Shown: one piece after another, positions 44,951-56,733 of the stretch | Numbering within the stretch: position 1 is the first letter of the stretch | Layout of the letters: every line of letters begins with the position of its first letter | Source: Dactylis glomerata | Lineage: Eukaryota; Streptophyta; Magnoliopsida; Poales; Poaceae | NCBI GenBank assembly: GCA_007115705.1 | Contig: QXEO01001125.1 | Span: forward strand, 434,001-498,000 | DNA length: 64,000 nucleotides | Reading direction: 5' to 3' | Translations under genes and position numbers: made by a program | Notes under the pieces: model-generated | What the model was told of the DNA's origin: nothing | What the model saw: the letters and a program-made list of their open reading frames with translations, nothing else | The model's database searches: none

Positions 44951-45533
44951 GAGCTGTCATTCACTTGTGGGGCCCAACATCTCACTCTCGTTTTGTTCAG
45001 GTGCCATTGGTTTGACCCAGACGATGGAATGAGAACTACCCCATTCCATTGGTTTAGTGGAAGTTATGCCTTCAACCACCTATCACGGAGCCGATGTCTT
45101 TGTTGTGACTCACCAGGCCATGCAGGTTTATTATCTGCCCTACCCATGTCAGAAAGAGGAATTGAAGGGTTGGGAAGTTGTGTTCAAGGTATCGCCACAT
45201 GGCAAGCTACCCATGCCTAACGAGGACGATTACAACAACATAGACCCGATCACGTACGAGGGAGATTTCTATCAAGAGGAAGAGGATGGTGTGGACTTTG
45301 ATATACTTGTGGGTGGTCTTGAGGACCTTGAGAACGATGCACAGAATCGTGGTGAGACTGTCGTCAATATAAAGGACATAGATATGCTCTCCAAGTTACA
45401 TGACGATGATACCGACGAGGATGAGCCTCCACCGTGCGATGGACTACCTTACTTCTCACGTGATAGTGATAGTGATAGTGATAGTGAGGATGAGACCCGA
45501 CAACTCAGTTACGAGAGTGATGACTCGCGGTGA
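44951..45533 (+). pseudogene. CACTA-3 TNP2-type transposase, C-terminal remnant
   Basis: After an acceptor-like TTTTGTTCAG (to 45000), the sequence encodes pieces of the DUF4216-like C-terminus: CHWFDPDDGMRTTP in one frame, then VEVMPSTTYHGADVFVV, QVYYLPYPC, GWEVVFKVSPHGKLP in another, so a frameshift lies near 45040. The acidic tail (DSDSDSDSEDETRQL) ends at the stop at 45531-45533. The catalytic TNP2 domain is absent. Confidence 0.75.
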
Positions 45534-45714
45534 GGGTCATTATGTATGTTTAGTGTGCTTCTTTATTATTTTTGACCATGCTTATTTGTTGCTATTATTC
45601 CATTACTTTGCTATTATGTCTGTTTAGTCTTTATGTCTGTTTAGTTTTTATTGCATCAAGATTTATTTTATCTGCACTAATTGTTTACTCTTTTTCAATG
45701 CAGGTGATTGAACC

Positions 45715-46220
45715 ATGAGCAAGCAATCATCCAAAAACTTGCTCAACAAATTGCGCCAACCCAAGGTAGTACATAGCAGTCGAAGTGGAAGATCGATTGT
45801 TCCTCCTCGACACTTGTATGAGGATGCCGATGAAGGAAGTCAGCGGGGGACCACAGGTAGGGCGCCAGAGCACAGCACCCACACCGCTGGTTGGTGGTCG
45901 GGGCCATTCACGAGGGAGGGGGTCACTAGCGGGGCGAGTGCCTCCGAGGCCCTCCCTTAGTGATGTACCCTCCGCTTCTGGCAGCATGGCTTCCGAGGAG
46001 GAGGAGGAGGCCAAGGGAGGAGAAGACCCCCTAGAGGGCGAGGCAAGACAGGAGGAGAGCGAGGAGGATGTGGGAGACGAGGAGATGGAGGAGGATATGA
46101 GAGACGAGGAGATGGAGGAGCTGAATTCCTCGGATGGGTTGTGGGTTCGTGGGATATCGGGTCTTCCCAAACGCCCAACTACCAAGGAGGGGAAGATCCT
46201 CATTGAGCCAAATAAAACAA
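45715..46220 (+). pseudogene. CACTA-3 accessory gene, N-terminal remnant
   Basis: Starts MSKQSSKNLLNKLRQPKVV, then SGRSIVPPRHLYEDADEG. A frame change near 45880 leads to GGRGHSRGRGSLAGRVPPRP, a strongly acidic E-rich tract, and GISGLPKRPTTKEGKILIEP up to a donor-like ACAAA|GTAAGA at 46220. The expected downstream En/Spm accessory domain is missing, so the gene is deleted after its first exon or exons. Confidence 0.6.
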
Positions 46221-47684
46221 AGTAAGACGAAAATAGTAAGACTAAATGTAGTTTCGGTATGAATTGTAACTATGTAGTAAATCTAGATCCCAACTAGCTA
46301 GAAATTTCCTTTGTGCCTACCGTACCGATCGAACAAGTCGATAATCTCATCATACATTGTGTTGCAGCTATTTCCTTGCCAATTTTTTTCAAAAAATATT
46401 CCATACTTTTGTGATGTCTTAGCTTATGCAATTCGATGGTAAGACGAAACAAATATACTCTCTGTAATTGATCTAATAAGTCTGACTAGAAGTTTGCACA
46501 ATATAACTCCAATATATTAGTAGTAGTATATGTACGGCAATACCTCGTCAATTAGCTGATTAGATTAGGCGTGAGTCAATACCATGAAATTGGAGACGAT
46601 CTTTGTGGGAGGCCATTGGCAGATTTTCTGGTCGTCTATGGCCGGCGTGCCGCAGCTGTCGCCGGTCATCCAAAGATCCTGCGAGCACGGTCCTATGCTC
46701 AGGGCGGCGGCGATGGGTTACAACAAACTAACTAAGGCAAGGAGGATTTGATCAAGGGATGCTTTTTTTAGTCACGGGATGCTATTTACATTGATCGATT
46801 GATGGATCAATCTTGTCTACTGAGGTGTATGTGCAGATGGGTCCCATTACAGGCCAATGGTTACTTATTAGGCCGTTCCGAGCGTGTTGATCTTCAACTG
46901 TTAGGACTTGTTTTGTACAAATGGCCGTATAGTAATTATGTTTAGCAAGTAAATTAGTGCTGGACCTGCCACACAATATTGGAGGGGGCCGAACCATAGG
47001 GGGGGCCTGGCCCCTGCTCGCCCGCCCTTGGATCCGCCACTGTGCATGCATGAACCTGTAGCTCGCATCAGGTTTTGGTCTCCTGCTCCTTCATCTTCTT
47101 TGACCCTTAATCCTTGCACCATGCATGCATGAACCTGTAGCTCGCATCAGGTTGTGACGTTGACCTTTACGTTGTCGTTTACATAGAAACCTTGGAACAA
47201 TTGCCATGCTTAGATAATTTTCATGCAAAAGATTTCACCTTGGAACAATTGCCATGCTAAATGGTTCTTCTTTGTTATGTAGTGATGATGCTCTTGGCAG
47301 TGATGCTTGTGTTGTGCCGGTGCTCGAAGTCCGTTGTCGACCGGTTTGTATGGAACATGGTGTTTTGTGATCATTTGGACTATATGTAATGAATTTATCG
47401 TGCTCATGCTAACATCATGTGAACTTGTCGTGGTGCCATGACTATATGGAGATCGTTTGAACTATGTGTAATGGAACTATGTGTTTTATGATCGTTTGAA
47501 CTATGTGTAATGAATTTGTGACTTGGTTATGAATGTTTTATATGGAGATTTGTTGAGATGTTTATGAATGTTTATGGATGCAGTGATTTTGTGAGATTAT
47601 TAGTTTACATGTGATGAAATATTGAATCTGGTATTTTATTTAGAGGAATGTTACAGAAAACAAATAGTAAAGAAAAACCTGTGA
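46221..47684. other. CACTA-3 non-coding interior
   Basis: No gene. It contains a GGCCCCC...TTGGATCCGCCACTG sequence ending at 47041 that looks like one end of a hAT-type MITE (CAGTGGCGGATCCAAGGG inverted). It also has a 31-bp direct repeat (GCATGCATGAACCTGTAGCT, 47043 and 47122), a CCTTGGAACAATTGCCATGC repeat (about 47190 and 47240), and a 3'-UTR-like tract with GAACTATGTGTAATG repeats (47450-47515). Confidence 0.5.
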
Positions 47685-48279
47685 AGCTAAGCCGACAGCT
47701 TTGCCGTCGGCCTAGCTCGCCACCAGGCGGCCGAAATGATCCCAGAATTATACACGTGGAAGCTAAGCCGACGGCTTTGCCGTCGGCCTATCTCGATACC
47801 AGAATTCTGCACGTCTACATATACCGACCGCTTTGCCGTCGGCCTAGCTCGTTACAAGAACAAGACACATGGATGTATGCCGACGGCTATGGCCGTCGGC
47901 CTACCTCATCTTCCGGCCGAACCACATATGCCGACGGTCGTGCCCGTCGGAGTAGCTTCGCCCAGCAAGGTCAGAGCAGTTGACACGTGGCTCTATGCCG
48001 ACGGCATTGCCGTCGGCGTAGCTCAGACGGCCGTTTCCTTGTCCGCCGTCAGTCCTAATGTGCCGACAGCCGAGGCACGCCGACGGCCACGTGAAGCCGT
48101 CGCCTTACCGATGTACGCCGACGGCTATAGCTACGCCGACGGCCATATGGGAGGAGCCGACGGGATCTATGCTGACGGCTCTACGCCGACGGCAACCGTC
48201 GGCGTACGGCTGTGCCGACGGCATTCCTAGCTATACTGACGGCCTAAAGCCGTCGGCGTAGCTGTTCGCTGCCGTAGTG
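47685..48279. repeat. CACTA-3 right subterminal array and terminal inverted repeat
   Basis: About twenty GCCGACGGC/GCCGTCGGC motifs, mostly as short palindromic pairs, ending GCCGTAGTG at 48279. The three overlapping ORFs here (47648-48261) are artefacts of the repeat. Confidence 0.88.
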
Positions 48280-48328
48280 CGTCCGATCAATCGATCAACA
48301 TGGGTTATGGTAGCGGTGGTTGTAATTA

Positions 48329-48421
48329 CTCCCCCTATCGCAAAATAAGTGTCGATGACTTAGTATAATTTTATTCTAAGTTAGTATAAAATTATCGACA
48401 CTTATTTTTAATCAGTAGGAG
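48329..48421. mobile_element. Stowaway MITE
   Basis: A 93-bp foldback: CTCCCCCTATCGCAAAATAA at the left and TTATTTTTAATCAGTAGGAG at the right, flanked by TA (48327-48328 and 48422-48423). The inner part pairs through GTGTCGAT. Confidence 0.9.
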
Positions 48422-48550
48422 TAAAAACATTGATGATGGGATATGTCGTAACTATAGATTCTAAAAATGTCTCTGTTAAATCTTTCTACTTGGCAATGCA
48501 GTTCAGCTGAACAGTACTATATATATCTATGTGGAAAATAAATCATATCA

Positions 48551-48840
48551 AGCTTTGTTTGGTTCTAAAGTATTTGTGGAAATTAGTGGCGATAATCTCT
48601 AAAAGGATTAGGTGAACCCTACCTTCACCCAATCCTCTAATCCCAAATTCCTATCCACTAGGTACGTAAGGATAGAGTATTGGATATTGGCAAAAATACA
48701 CTATGATTTGAAGAAAAGTGGAGATTAAATTATCCCATTACACTAGAATTAAATATACTTTTAGGATAAGTGAGGATTAGGGCATTTTGGTGGGGATAAT
48801 CTCTACAAATCTTGAAAATACTCTAGTACCAAACAAGGTC
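48551..48840. mobile_element. Tourist-like MITE, 290 bp
   Basis: Imperfect long inverted repeats: AGCTTTGTTTGGTTCTAAAG left and, inverted, GACCTTGTTTGGTACTAGAG right, pairing further through GATAATCTC. Flanked by TCA on both sides (48548-48550 and 48841-48843), a 3-bp duplication as in PIF/Harbinger-type MITEs. Confidence 0.75.
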
Positions 48841-49073
48841 TCATAGAGTAAAAATCTTTTATTTTTCTCAAAGGCGGCATTTTGACCAGGGATGTCCTTT
48901 TACATAGAAGAGGCAAGTGTGAGAAACATCTTTGATCTGTTGTAATGAATCCATTTCTCCTCTCTTCTTTAATTTTCTCTCGGCTAGCTAGATATGTTTG
49001 TAATGTTATTAGCTGCACTTTTAGTGTTAGTTGCCATTTTGTGTCAGAGGATCGATGAATTTTAGGGAAAAAA
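48841..49073. other. Intergenic, nothing recognised
   Basis: AT-rich, short ORFs only. Confidence 0.4.
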
Positions 49074-49256
49074 ATTGATTCTTGTGGCTGTGGCTGCTAT
49101 TGTTTGGAGCCTTTGGACAACTAGGAACATGGCTTATTTTCAGGTTAAATGGCTGGATGAACCATTTTTTTTATTTTCAAAGCTTGATACTATATTCAAT
49201 ATGGAGGTCTTTGGTGCTAAGAATAGTTCTTCATCATGGATTCCAAGGCTCGGGTA
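49074..49256 (+). mobile_element. LINE scrap (C-terminal coding remnant)
   Basis: ILVAVAAIVWSLWTTRN and the following FFLFSKLDTIF resemble the region after the zf-RVT domain in plant L1-type elements. It is short, with no flanking LINE sequence recognised. Confidence 0.45.
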
Positions 49257-49394
49257 ACGAATACAAAAATAATGAAGGAATGCAAAAGTAAGGAAAAGTA
49301 ACCACAAGGTTAGAGAGTAAAGTAGAAGACCGGGAACATATTTGACAAAGAACAATGGCGAGACTACTTAAGAAGAAGAAGCAAGGTGGGGCGT

Positions 49395-49540
49395 AGGATC
49401 TTAGGTGCATATGCTCCCTCAATTTTGAAATGAATCTTTGACACATTTTGAAATATCAAAAAATTCCAAAGAAAAAGTACATGTGTACATCTTCACATGT
49501 TTTTTTGTGTGCAGGGAGCATATGCACCCGAGAGCCAAAT
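49395..49540. mobile_element. Short foldback element
   Basis: Inverted repeats GTGCATATGCTCCCT (49405-49419) and AGGGAGCATATGCAC (49513-49527), extending imperfectly outward. The centre TCAAAAAATTCC resembles that of the 41721 foldback, suggesting related families. Confidence 0.6.
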
Positions 49541-50200
49541 TGAATTTACTTTCTTATTTATTTCTCTTTTTGTCTTTGTTTTCTTTCCTTTCATATCGCT
49601 GTCCAATCGTGAATAGACATGAATTTGGTGGGTTGCTATGTTTTGGCGGTGGATCTTGTAGCTGTGATTTCTTTAATCAAATCAGGAGAATTTTGTTGCT
49701 CTGTTTTTTCTAACACACGACAACTAAAAGGCTGAACCTACATAGCATGTTCTTCACCCAACATGAACAGTAGAATGCGATGAATGCATCATTTTTTTTG
49801 AAAAAAATCTGTTTTCTAAATATATGTGTTGGAGTCATGCATGGACATGGATACAAATTTTCATGAATAAAAGACTTATTTGATTGAACGCGAAGCTTTA
49901 CCATCACAAATCACATATAATCTTATTTTCCCATAAACATTCATTGTGAATTGGGTGGATGACTAGAGGGTCATTGGATGGATCAGTTAAAAGATGCCAA
50001 AAATTAGAAGTGAAGTATCATGACCACTAATTTATAGATTTTGTGATTCTTTCAAAAAATTGATGTTTTAGGTTATAGTTATATGACTAGCATTATAGTT
50101 TAAAACATGGGCATGGAGTATTGTTTATGATTAAACAATGAGTCAGATAGATTAGTCCCAACATCACGCATTGGGATGTTTACCATGTTTTCCTCCCATC
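49541..50200. other. Intergenic, nothing recognised
   Basis: AT-rich DNA with only short ORFs. Confidence 0.4.
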
Positions 50201-51123
50201 ATAGTTCATCTTGAATTTCTTTTCTCACTATTGGTAATTAAGCATACCTTGCTATTTACTAAATTGTGTCCTCCCTTCAGCATATATATCCATGAACATC
50301 TTGGATTTATCTAAGAATAGTCCATGCTCAAATTAACTAATAAATCAATTTAATCTTCTTTTAAATTTGTATTCTTTGTTGTAAACAATAAACCACATTA
50401 TGCATATATATATTTTCCATATGGTCACAAACAATTCAATTCCACTCTGCAAAAAATAATTATAGCTAGGTCCATGTTGCATTTTCATGGGAATCACATA
50501 TGGGTCTGTTGCAGTCTGTAGCCTAATAGCTAGTATTTTAACCCCAACAAGCAAAAATCTTAGTTGGGATTGTATTATTCTCCAAAGTATGTGAATTCAC
50601 CATATTTAGCTTTTAGAGGAGGCCTCAAAACTCCAAAACAAGATTCACTCCACTTCAGCCTTTAGGATGAATTAATGTCTCATTCAACCTGAAGATTTAC
50701 ACTTTATGCATTAAGGAGTAAGGCTTAGCCTTCTTAAAGTGAGAAACAAGGACTATCCTTATTTGAGAAGAAAGCCACGGTCAATGTTCCATCATATATT
50801 TCACCATTGATACCCTAACCAACAACCAACCAACATGATATAGATATGTATAGTTTTCATATGGTCACAGACAATTCAATTCTACTTTGTAGATAATAAT
50901 TAATGCTAGGTCCATGGTGAACTTTCAATGTGGAATTCAAGTATGGATCTACTATAGTCTACAGCCTGATAGCTAGTATTTTAACTTTACCAAAAAAAAC
51001 TATAATTTGTGATAGTGTTATTCTCCAAATATATACATGCATCGTTTGTGGCTTTTATAGGGAGCCCTCGAAACTCCAATATAGGATTGACTTGTTTTAG
51101 CCTTTACGACTAATGTATCATAC
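50201..51123. repeat. Old unclassified repeat with an internal tandem duplication
   Basis: 50390-50640 and 50835-51090 are diverged copies (ATGGTCACAAACAATTCAAT / ATGGTCACAGACAATTCAAT; AGCTAGTATTTTAAC in both). 50240-50335 is related to 20785-20880. No coding potential is seen. Confidence 0.6.
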
Positions 51124-52824
51124 TAATACGTCTCAAACGTATCTATAATTTTTGATGCTCCATGCTTGTTTTTACACCATTTGCCTATTGTTTCGTTACA
51201 CTTAGTGGTACTTTTATACATTTTCCGGAACTAACCTATTAACGAAGTGCCACAGTGCCAGTTTCCTGTTTTCTGCTGTTTTTGTGTTTCAGAAGTGATA
51301 CACAGGAAATATTCTCGGAATTGGACGAAACAAGTTCCTGAAGTCATATTTTACGGGGAAGCTCCCAAACATCCGAAGACCTGACGGAGGGGGGCCACGT
51401 GGCCCCCACACACAGGGGCGGCGCGGCCACCCCCCTGGCCGCGCCGGGCCCGCGTGAGGGGCCGTGGTCCCTCCTCTGACATCGTCCTTTCGCCTATATA
51501 TACCCTCTGACGAGAAAAACCTAAGGGCCCGATCAGTTTTCCAGAATACATCGCGATCCGCCGCCGCCGTCGACCCGAAGATCGGGAGGGTCCAGAAGCT
51601 CTTCCCGGCACCCTGCCGGAGAGGGGAATCGCCACCGGAGGTCTTCTTCATCGCCATGCTTGCCTCCGGAGCGATGAGTGAGTAGTCTACCTTGGACTAT
51701 GGGTCCATAGCAGTAGCTAGATGGTTGTCCTCTCCACCATGTGCTTCATGTTTAGATCTCATGAGCTGCCCTACATGATTGAGATCACCGTTATGTAATT
51801 CTATGATGTTGGTTTGTTGGGATCCGATGAATATTGGTGTTTATGATTAAGTTGCTGTACTGAATTATATCTTTTGTTATCTCTATGTTGTTTATAATCT
51901 TGCATGCTCTCCGTTGTTAGTAGCTATCTTGGCCGAGTAGTTGCTAGTGACTCCAAGAGGGGGTATTTATGCTCGATAGTGGGTTCATTTCTCTATTTCA
52001 CCTAGGGGAGTGACAGAAACCTCTAAGGTGGTAGATGTGTTGTTGCTACTAGGGAGAAAACAACATTCATATGCTCAAGGGCATATGCTTTGTTTACATT
52101 ACACACTTTGCTTAATGCAATTATCTGTTGTTCGCAACTTAATACTTTTGGGGTGTTCGGATTGATATCCCCGAGGGTGGATTATTAGTCATAGATGCAG
52201 TTGGATGGCGGTCTATGTATTTTGTTGTAATGCCCAGAGTAAATCTCATAGTGATCTTCTTGACATATCACGTTATCTTTATTCTATCAATTGCCCAACT
52301 GTAATTTGTTTACCCAGCATGTTATTTATCTATGGAGAGACACCACTAGTGAACTATGGACCCCGGTCCTATTTTAATCATATTGCAATCACCTGTTTAC
52401 TTTTCCCGCACTGTTTACTTTACTCGCATATTACTACTGTTTTCCACTCGATACACTCATAACCTTTGTTTCAAGCAAACCGGTGAGATTGACAACCTCA
52501 TCGCAAGTTGGGAACAAAGTATTTGTTTGTGTGTGTGCAGGTTCCGCGTTGCTGCTGGCCGAAGACGAGTCAACAAGTATCGTTAACGGCGCCCTTGTTG
52601 GAGTGTTATTAAGCCAGTCTGCATCACCTTCAGTCGTCACCGTCTCTCTTCTTCAAGATCGACATTAAACCTTGGTTTCTTAACTGAGGGAAAACTAGCC
52701 GCTACACTCATCATACCTTCCTCTTGGGGTTCCCAACGGGCTGGTCATCACCACGCACAAGGACATACTGCTCCCACGTCAACTAAACGCCACAGTCTTT
52801 TCTGGTGCCATCACACGAGTAGCA
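51124..52824 (+). repeat. 5' LTR of element A
   Basis: Begins TAATACGTCTCAAACG (the usual TG changed to TA) and ends GAGTAGCA. It matches both LTRs of B over most of its length. It has an extra segment of about 80 bp (52545-52625) and a different 3' terminal stretch, making it 1,701 bp against about 1,590. Confidence 0.85.
51495..51502 (+). promoter_or_regulatory. LTR promoter TATA box, element A
   Basis: TATATATA in TTCGCCTATATATACC, at the same place as 57115-57122 in the 5' LTR of B. Confidence 0.6.
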
Positions 52825-52834
52825 GCTTCTTTTC

Positions 52835-52852
52835 TGGCGCCGTTGCCGGGGA
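52835..52852 (+). other. Primer binding site, element A
   Basis: TGGCGCCGTTGCCGGGGA, about 10 bp after the LTR end. This is the primer site common in Athila-like Triticeae elements, usually read as tRNA-Asp type. Confidence 0.85.
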
Positions 52853-53020
52853 AGAAAGAAGACTTCTGCGAGGGGAGTTCTTCGCACACACATTCTTTAC
52901 TTTGTTATTTGTTTTGCTTTACTTTATTTTATTTTACCTGCATTGCTTTTTATATCAAAAACCCAAAAAAATTAGAATCCTTGGTAGCTGTTTTTACTTG
53001 TTTACTTTCGTTTTGCTGAA

Positions 53021-55084
53021 ATGGCCAATCCTGAAAACACCAAGTTGTGTGACTTTGCTAGCACGAACAATAGTGATTTTATCTGCACTCCTATTGCACC
53101 AACTGTTCCTGCTACTACCTTTTATGAGATCAAGCCTGCTTTATTGAACCTTGTTATGAAAGAGCAATTTTCTGGTGCTAGTACTGAAGATGCTGCAGCT
53201 CATCTCAACAATTTTGTTGAGCTATGTGAGATGCAGAAATATAAGGATGTTGATAGTGATATTATTAAGCTCAAGTTGTTTCCTTTTTCTTTGAGAGGAA
53301 AGGCTAAAGATTGGTTGCTGTCTTTGACTAAGAATAGTATTGATTCATGGGCTAAGTGTAAGGATGCTTTTATTGGTAGATATTATCCTCCTGCTAAGAT
53401 TATATCGTTGCGTTGCAATATTATGAAGTTTACTCAGTTTGATAATGAACATGTTGCTCAAGCTTGGGAAAGAATGAAATCTATGGTAAAGAATTGCCCC
53501 ACTCATGGACTGACTACTTGGATGATTATCCAAACTTTTTATGCAGGACTGAATTTTTCTTCAAGGAACCTACTTGATTCAGCTGCTGGAGGCACTTTTA
53601 TGTCCCTTACCTTGGGCACCGCATCAAAGCTACTCGATAACATGATGGTAAATTATTCCGAATGGCACACCGAGAGAGCTCCACAAGGTAAGAAGGTAAA
53701 TTCTGTTGAGGAAACCTCTTCCTTGAGTGATAAGATTGATACAATTATGGCTATGCTTGCTAATGATAGGACTCATGTTGATCCTAATAATGTTCCTTTG
53801 ACCTCTCTGGTTGCTCAAGAAGAGCAAGTTGATGTGAATTTCATTAGAAATAACAATTTTAATAACAATGCTTATAGGAACAATTTTGCTAGTAACAATT
53901 ATAGGCCGTATCCTTCTACCAATGGTAATGGTTATGGTAATTCTTATGGTAATTCCTACAACAACACTAGGGCCGCGCCCTCCGAGTTTGAGGTAATGCT
54001 CAAGGACTTCATCGGTAAACAAACGGCTTTTAACAAGTCTGTTGAGGAAAAGTTAGGCAAAATTGATATTCTTGCTTCTAAAGTTGATAGCCTTGCTCAT
54101 GATGTCGAACTTCTGAAATTAAAAGTATTTCCTAATGATGTGAATGTGAGCAATATTGTTGCTGCCGCTAATACTACCCAAGTTAGAATTGATGAAAATA
54201 TTAGATTGTTAGCGGAATTGCATGCCATGTGGGAAAGAGAAGATGAGATAGCTAGAGAGATGAAGGTATGTACTATTACTACCTCTAATGATGTTGCTCC
54301 TACTGATAGCAACCCTCTTACTTTGATTGGTGTAGAGAAAACTCCCACTCCTTGTGTTAAAAAGCCTAAAACTGCCAAAACTTTTTCTCAAAAGAGTGCT
54401 GAAATTTTTTGGAGTGTGGGAGATGATAGCTCTATTTCCTTTAATGATTTTGATGTTGATGGCTGCAATATATCTGAAGTTATTTTGTTCTTGCAAAAGC
54501 TTGCTTTGACTCCCAATGCTAGTTCTTTAAATATTGCTTTTACTAAGCATATTACCAATGCTCTCATAAAGATTAGGGATGAAAAGTTGAAGCAAAAAGC
54601 CTCTGTTCCCAAGAAGTTAGAAGATGGTTGGGAACCCATCATTGATATGCATGTTAATGGTTATGATTGCCATGCTTTATGTGATCTAGGTGCTAGTATT
54701 TCTATCATGCCTAGAAAGATTTATGACATGCTTGATTTACCACCACTTGAAAAGTGTTAGTTTGATGTTCCTATTGCTGATGTTGCTAAGAAGAAACCTT
54801 TGAGAAGGATTAATGATGTTCTTATTGTGGTTAACAATAACCTTGTTCCCGTTGATTTTCTTGTTATGGACGTTGAATGCCATGCTTCATGTCCTATTAT
54901 TTTGGGAAGACCCTTTCTTCGAACTGTAGGTGCTATCATTGATATGAGGGAAGGCACTATCAAGTATCAATTCCCACTAAAGAAAGGTATGGAACACTTC
55001 CCTAGGAAAATAAAGAAATTACTTTTTGACTCTATTCTTAGAGCAAATTATGAGCTTGATGCTTCATCACTTGATATTACTTGA
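53021..55084 (+). pseudogene. gag: Element A gag-protease ORF with one in-frame stop
   Basis: Starts MANPENTKLCDF. The gag domain (AAAHLNNFVELCEM ... LRGKAKDWLLSL ... YYPPAKIISLR ... AWERMKSMVKNCPTHGL ... FYAGLNFSSRNLLDSAAGG) is followed by an N/Y/G-rich linker, a coiled coil, and an aspartic protease with CHALCDLGASISIMP (DLGAS active site). A TAG at 54758-54760 follows LPPLEKC. The same frame then continues with the rest of the protease (VNNNLVPVDFLVMD, CPIILGRPFLRTVGAIIDM) to 55084. The stop probably inactivates the protease unless read through. No zinc knuckle and no pol are seen. Confidence 0.85.
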
Positions 55085-56733
55085 TTCGCAATTTTCTGCG
55101 CCTAGCTCAAAGGCGTTAAAGAAAAGCACTCTTGGGAGATAACCCATTGTTTACTTTTCAGTACTTTTTCTTTTATTTGAGTCTTGGAAGTCATTACTAC
55201 TGTAATGACCGCTCCTTATCTTGTTTATTTCGTTTTGTGCCAAGAGAGGCCTCTAATTTGAGTGAGGTAAAGATTTGGGGTTATTGCTGTCCTGAAACTG
55301 TTTTCGGTGCTGCACCGTAAAAATTCGTGAAAATTCTCTGTATATCTTTTGGACCTGAGATTTCTTGTGCATATGCCCCAGGTTATATCCAAACTTTTCT
55401 TAGTTGAACACTTTTTGATTTGAGCAACGGAAAATCCCTCAAAAATTCGTCCATTATCAGCTGTTCAGTTTTGACAGATTTCTGCCAATATTTGTTTTTG
55501 CCAGTTTATCGCTTTCTTTTGAGTTCTTTTTTATCATGGAACTCTTGTGGAAGTTGCTACAGTAGTATATACTTTATATGTGGTGGTTTTGGGTTGAAAC
55601 CTGAAGCTAAAAGAGGTTGAATATATTTTATGCTTACACTAATGTTGCTAATAGAATTGTGTTTAGTTTTGTATGAAGGAAGTTTTCAAGTGTAGGGATT
55701 GGAGAATGATGAGATGAGTTGAAGAATGGACAAAAGCTCAAGCTTGGGGATGCCCATGCATCACCCCAAGAAATATCCAAGAAGTACAAGCGTCAAAGCT
55801 TGGGGATGCCCCCGAGGCACCCCTTCTTCATCGGCAAAAATCAGGTCACCTTTCAAGACACTATATTTTTATTGCTTCATGCACTATGTGTTTTTCTTGG
55901 AGCGTCAGTTGTTTTAGTTTTCTTAGGTTGTTTAGTTTGTTTGTTTGCTGCAATAAATGGTTGGACCCCAACAAATTTCTTTTGGAGAAGTTGCCTTGCT
56001 TATCATTTGCGTAGAACGCTCGATGAATTTAATAAGAGTGAAAACGGAGTTGTTCTAGCGTTCTACTTTTTCTGCTACTGCTTTTGGTTTTCGTTTTCGC
56101 CTTGATATGCGTTCAGATCTTGTCATATATTTTCATCAAGGTGTATTTTTACCTCTGATCTTTATTGGTTTTCATCAAAAGAGGTGTTTATAAAAATTTC
56201 GAATGGTGTTGGAAAAGAGAAAAAGCTTTGTGCAAAATAGTGGTACAAGAAGGAGCTTGTGTAGACTGCGGCTTAGGCTTTTTCATGTCATGCTTGATGT
56301 CTTTTTGATAGTATGCTTAGTGGTTTTTGCTGTAGCATGACTTGTCTCAAATAACTGAGATTGCTTAATGAGCCTTTGAAAAAAATCATGCGTTGTTTTT
56401 ATTGTATGGAAGCATTATTTTGGTTTTCTCCTTGATGCTTTATTTGGGTTGACTTGGCGCATGCTCACACATGTTAGACTCTTCCAAAGTCGCCATTAGC
56501 CTTCATGATCATTTAGTTTTTGACTTTTGATGCCATCGTATGCTTCTTTTAATGTCGCTTTGTCGCTTTGCATGATTATGGCCATTATTGCTCTCTTAGT
56601 TGGTCGCTCCCAGTCTTTTGCTAGCCCTCGCCTTGTACTGAGTATGAGCTCTACTCGTGCATCCAACTCCTAAAAGCCAAGTTTGCCATTGTGTCCACTA
56701 TAAATTCCTATGCATGGTATTTGTAAGCTATTC
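55085..56733 (+). other. Element A 3' non-coding internal region, part 1
   Basis: Starts TTGATTCGCAATTTTCTGCG, nearly identical to the sequence following the B ORF at 59214. It includes two copies of AAGCTTGGGGATGCCC (about 55741 and 55797), like the polypurine tract of B. It ends at the B insertion point; the last five bases TATTC form one target duplication. Confidence 0.8.

Larger units (their letters stand above)
43104..48279 (+). mobile_element. CACTA-3: 5.2-kb deletion-derived CACTA element
   Basis: The left end CACTACGGGAACAAGAC and right end CACTACGGCAGCGAAC (inverted) are flanked by CGT on both sides (43101-43103 and 48280-48282). Subterminal regions are dense in CCGTCGGC/GCCGACGG. 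Inside are a four-copy tandem repeat, the C-terminal remnant of a TNP2-type transposase and the N-terminal part of an accessory gene. The element is therefore non-autonomous with intact termini. Confidence 0.93.

Noticed and set aside
47648..48261. Three overlapping plus-strand ORFs rich in RRPS and PTA words
   Set aside because: They lie wholly in the GCCGACGGC subterminal array; open frames follow from the repeat composition.
51289..51657. Conserved 122-residue antisense ORF in three LTR copies
   Set aside because: It occurs only because the LTRs are near-identical. The protein has no recognisable domain, and its middle part differs where the LTRs differ.
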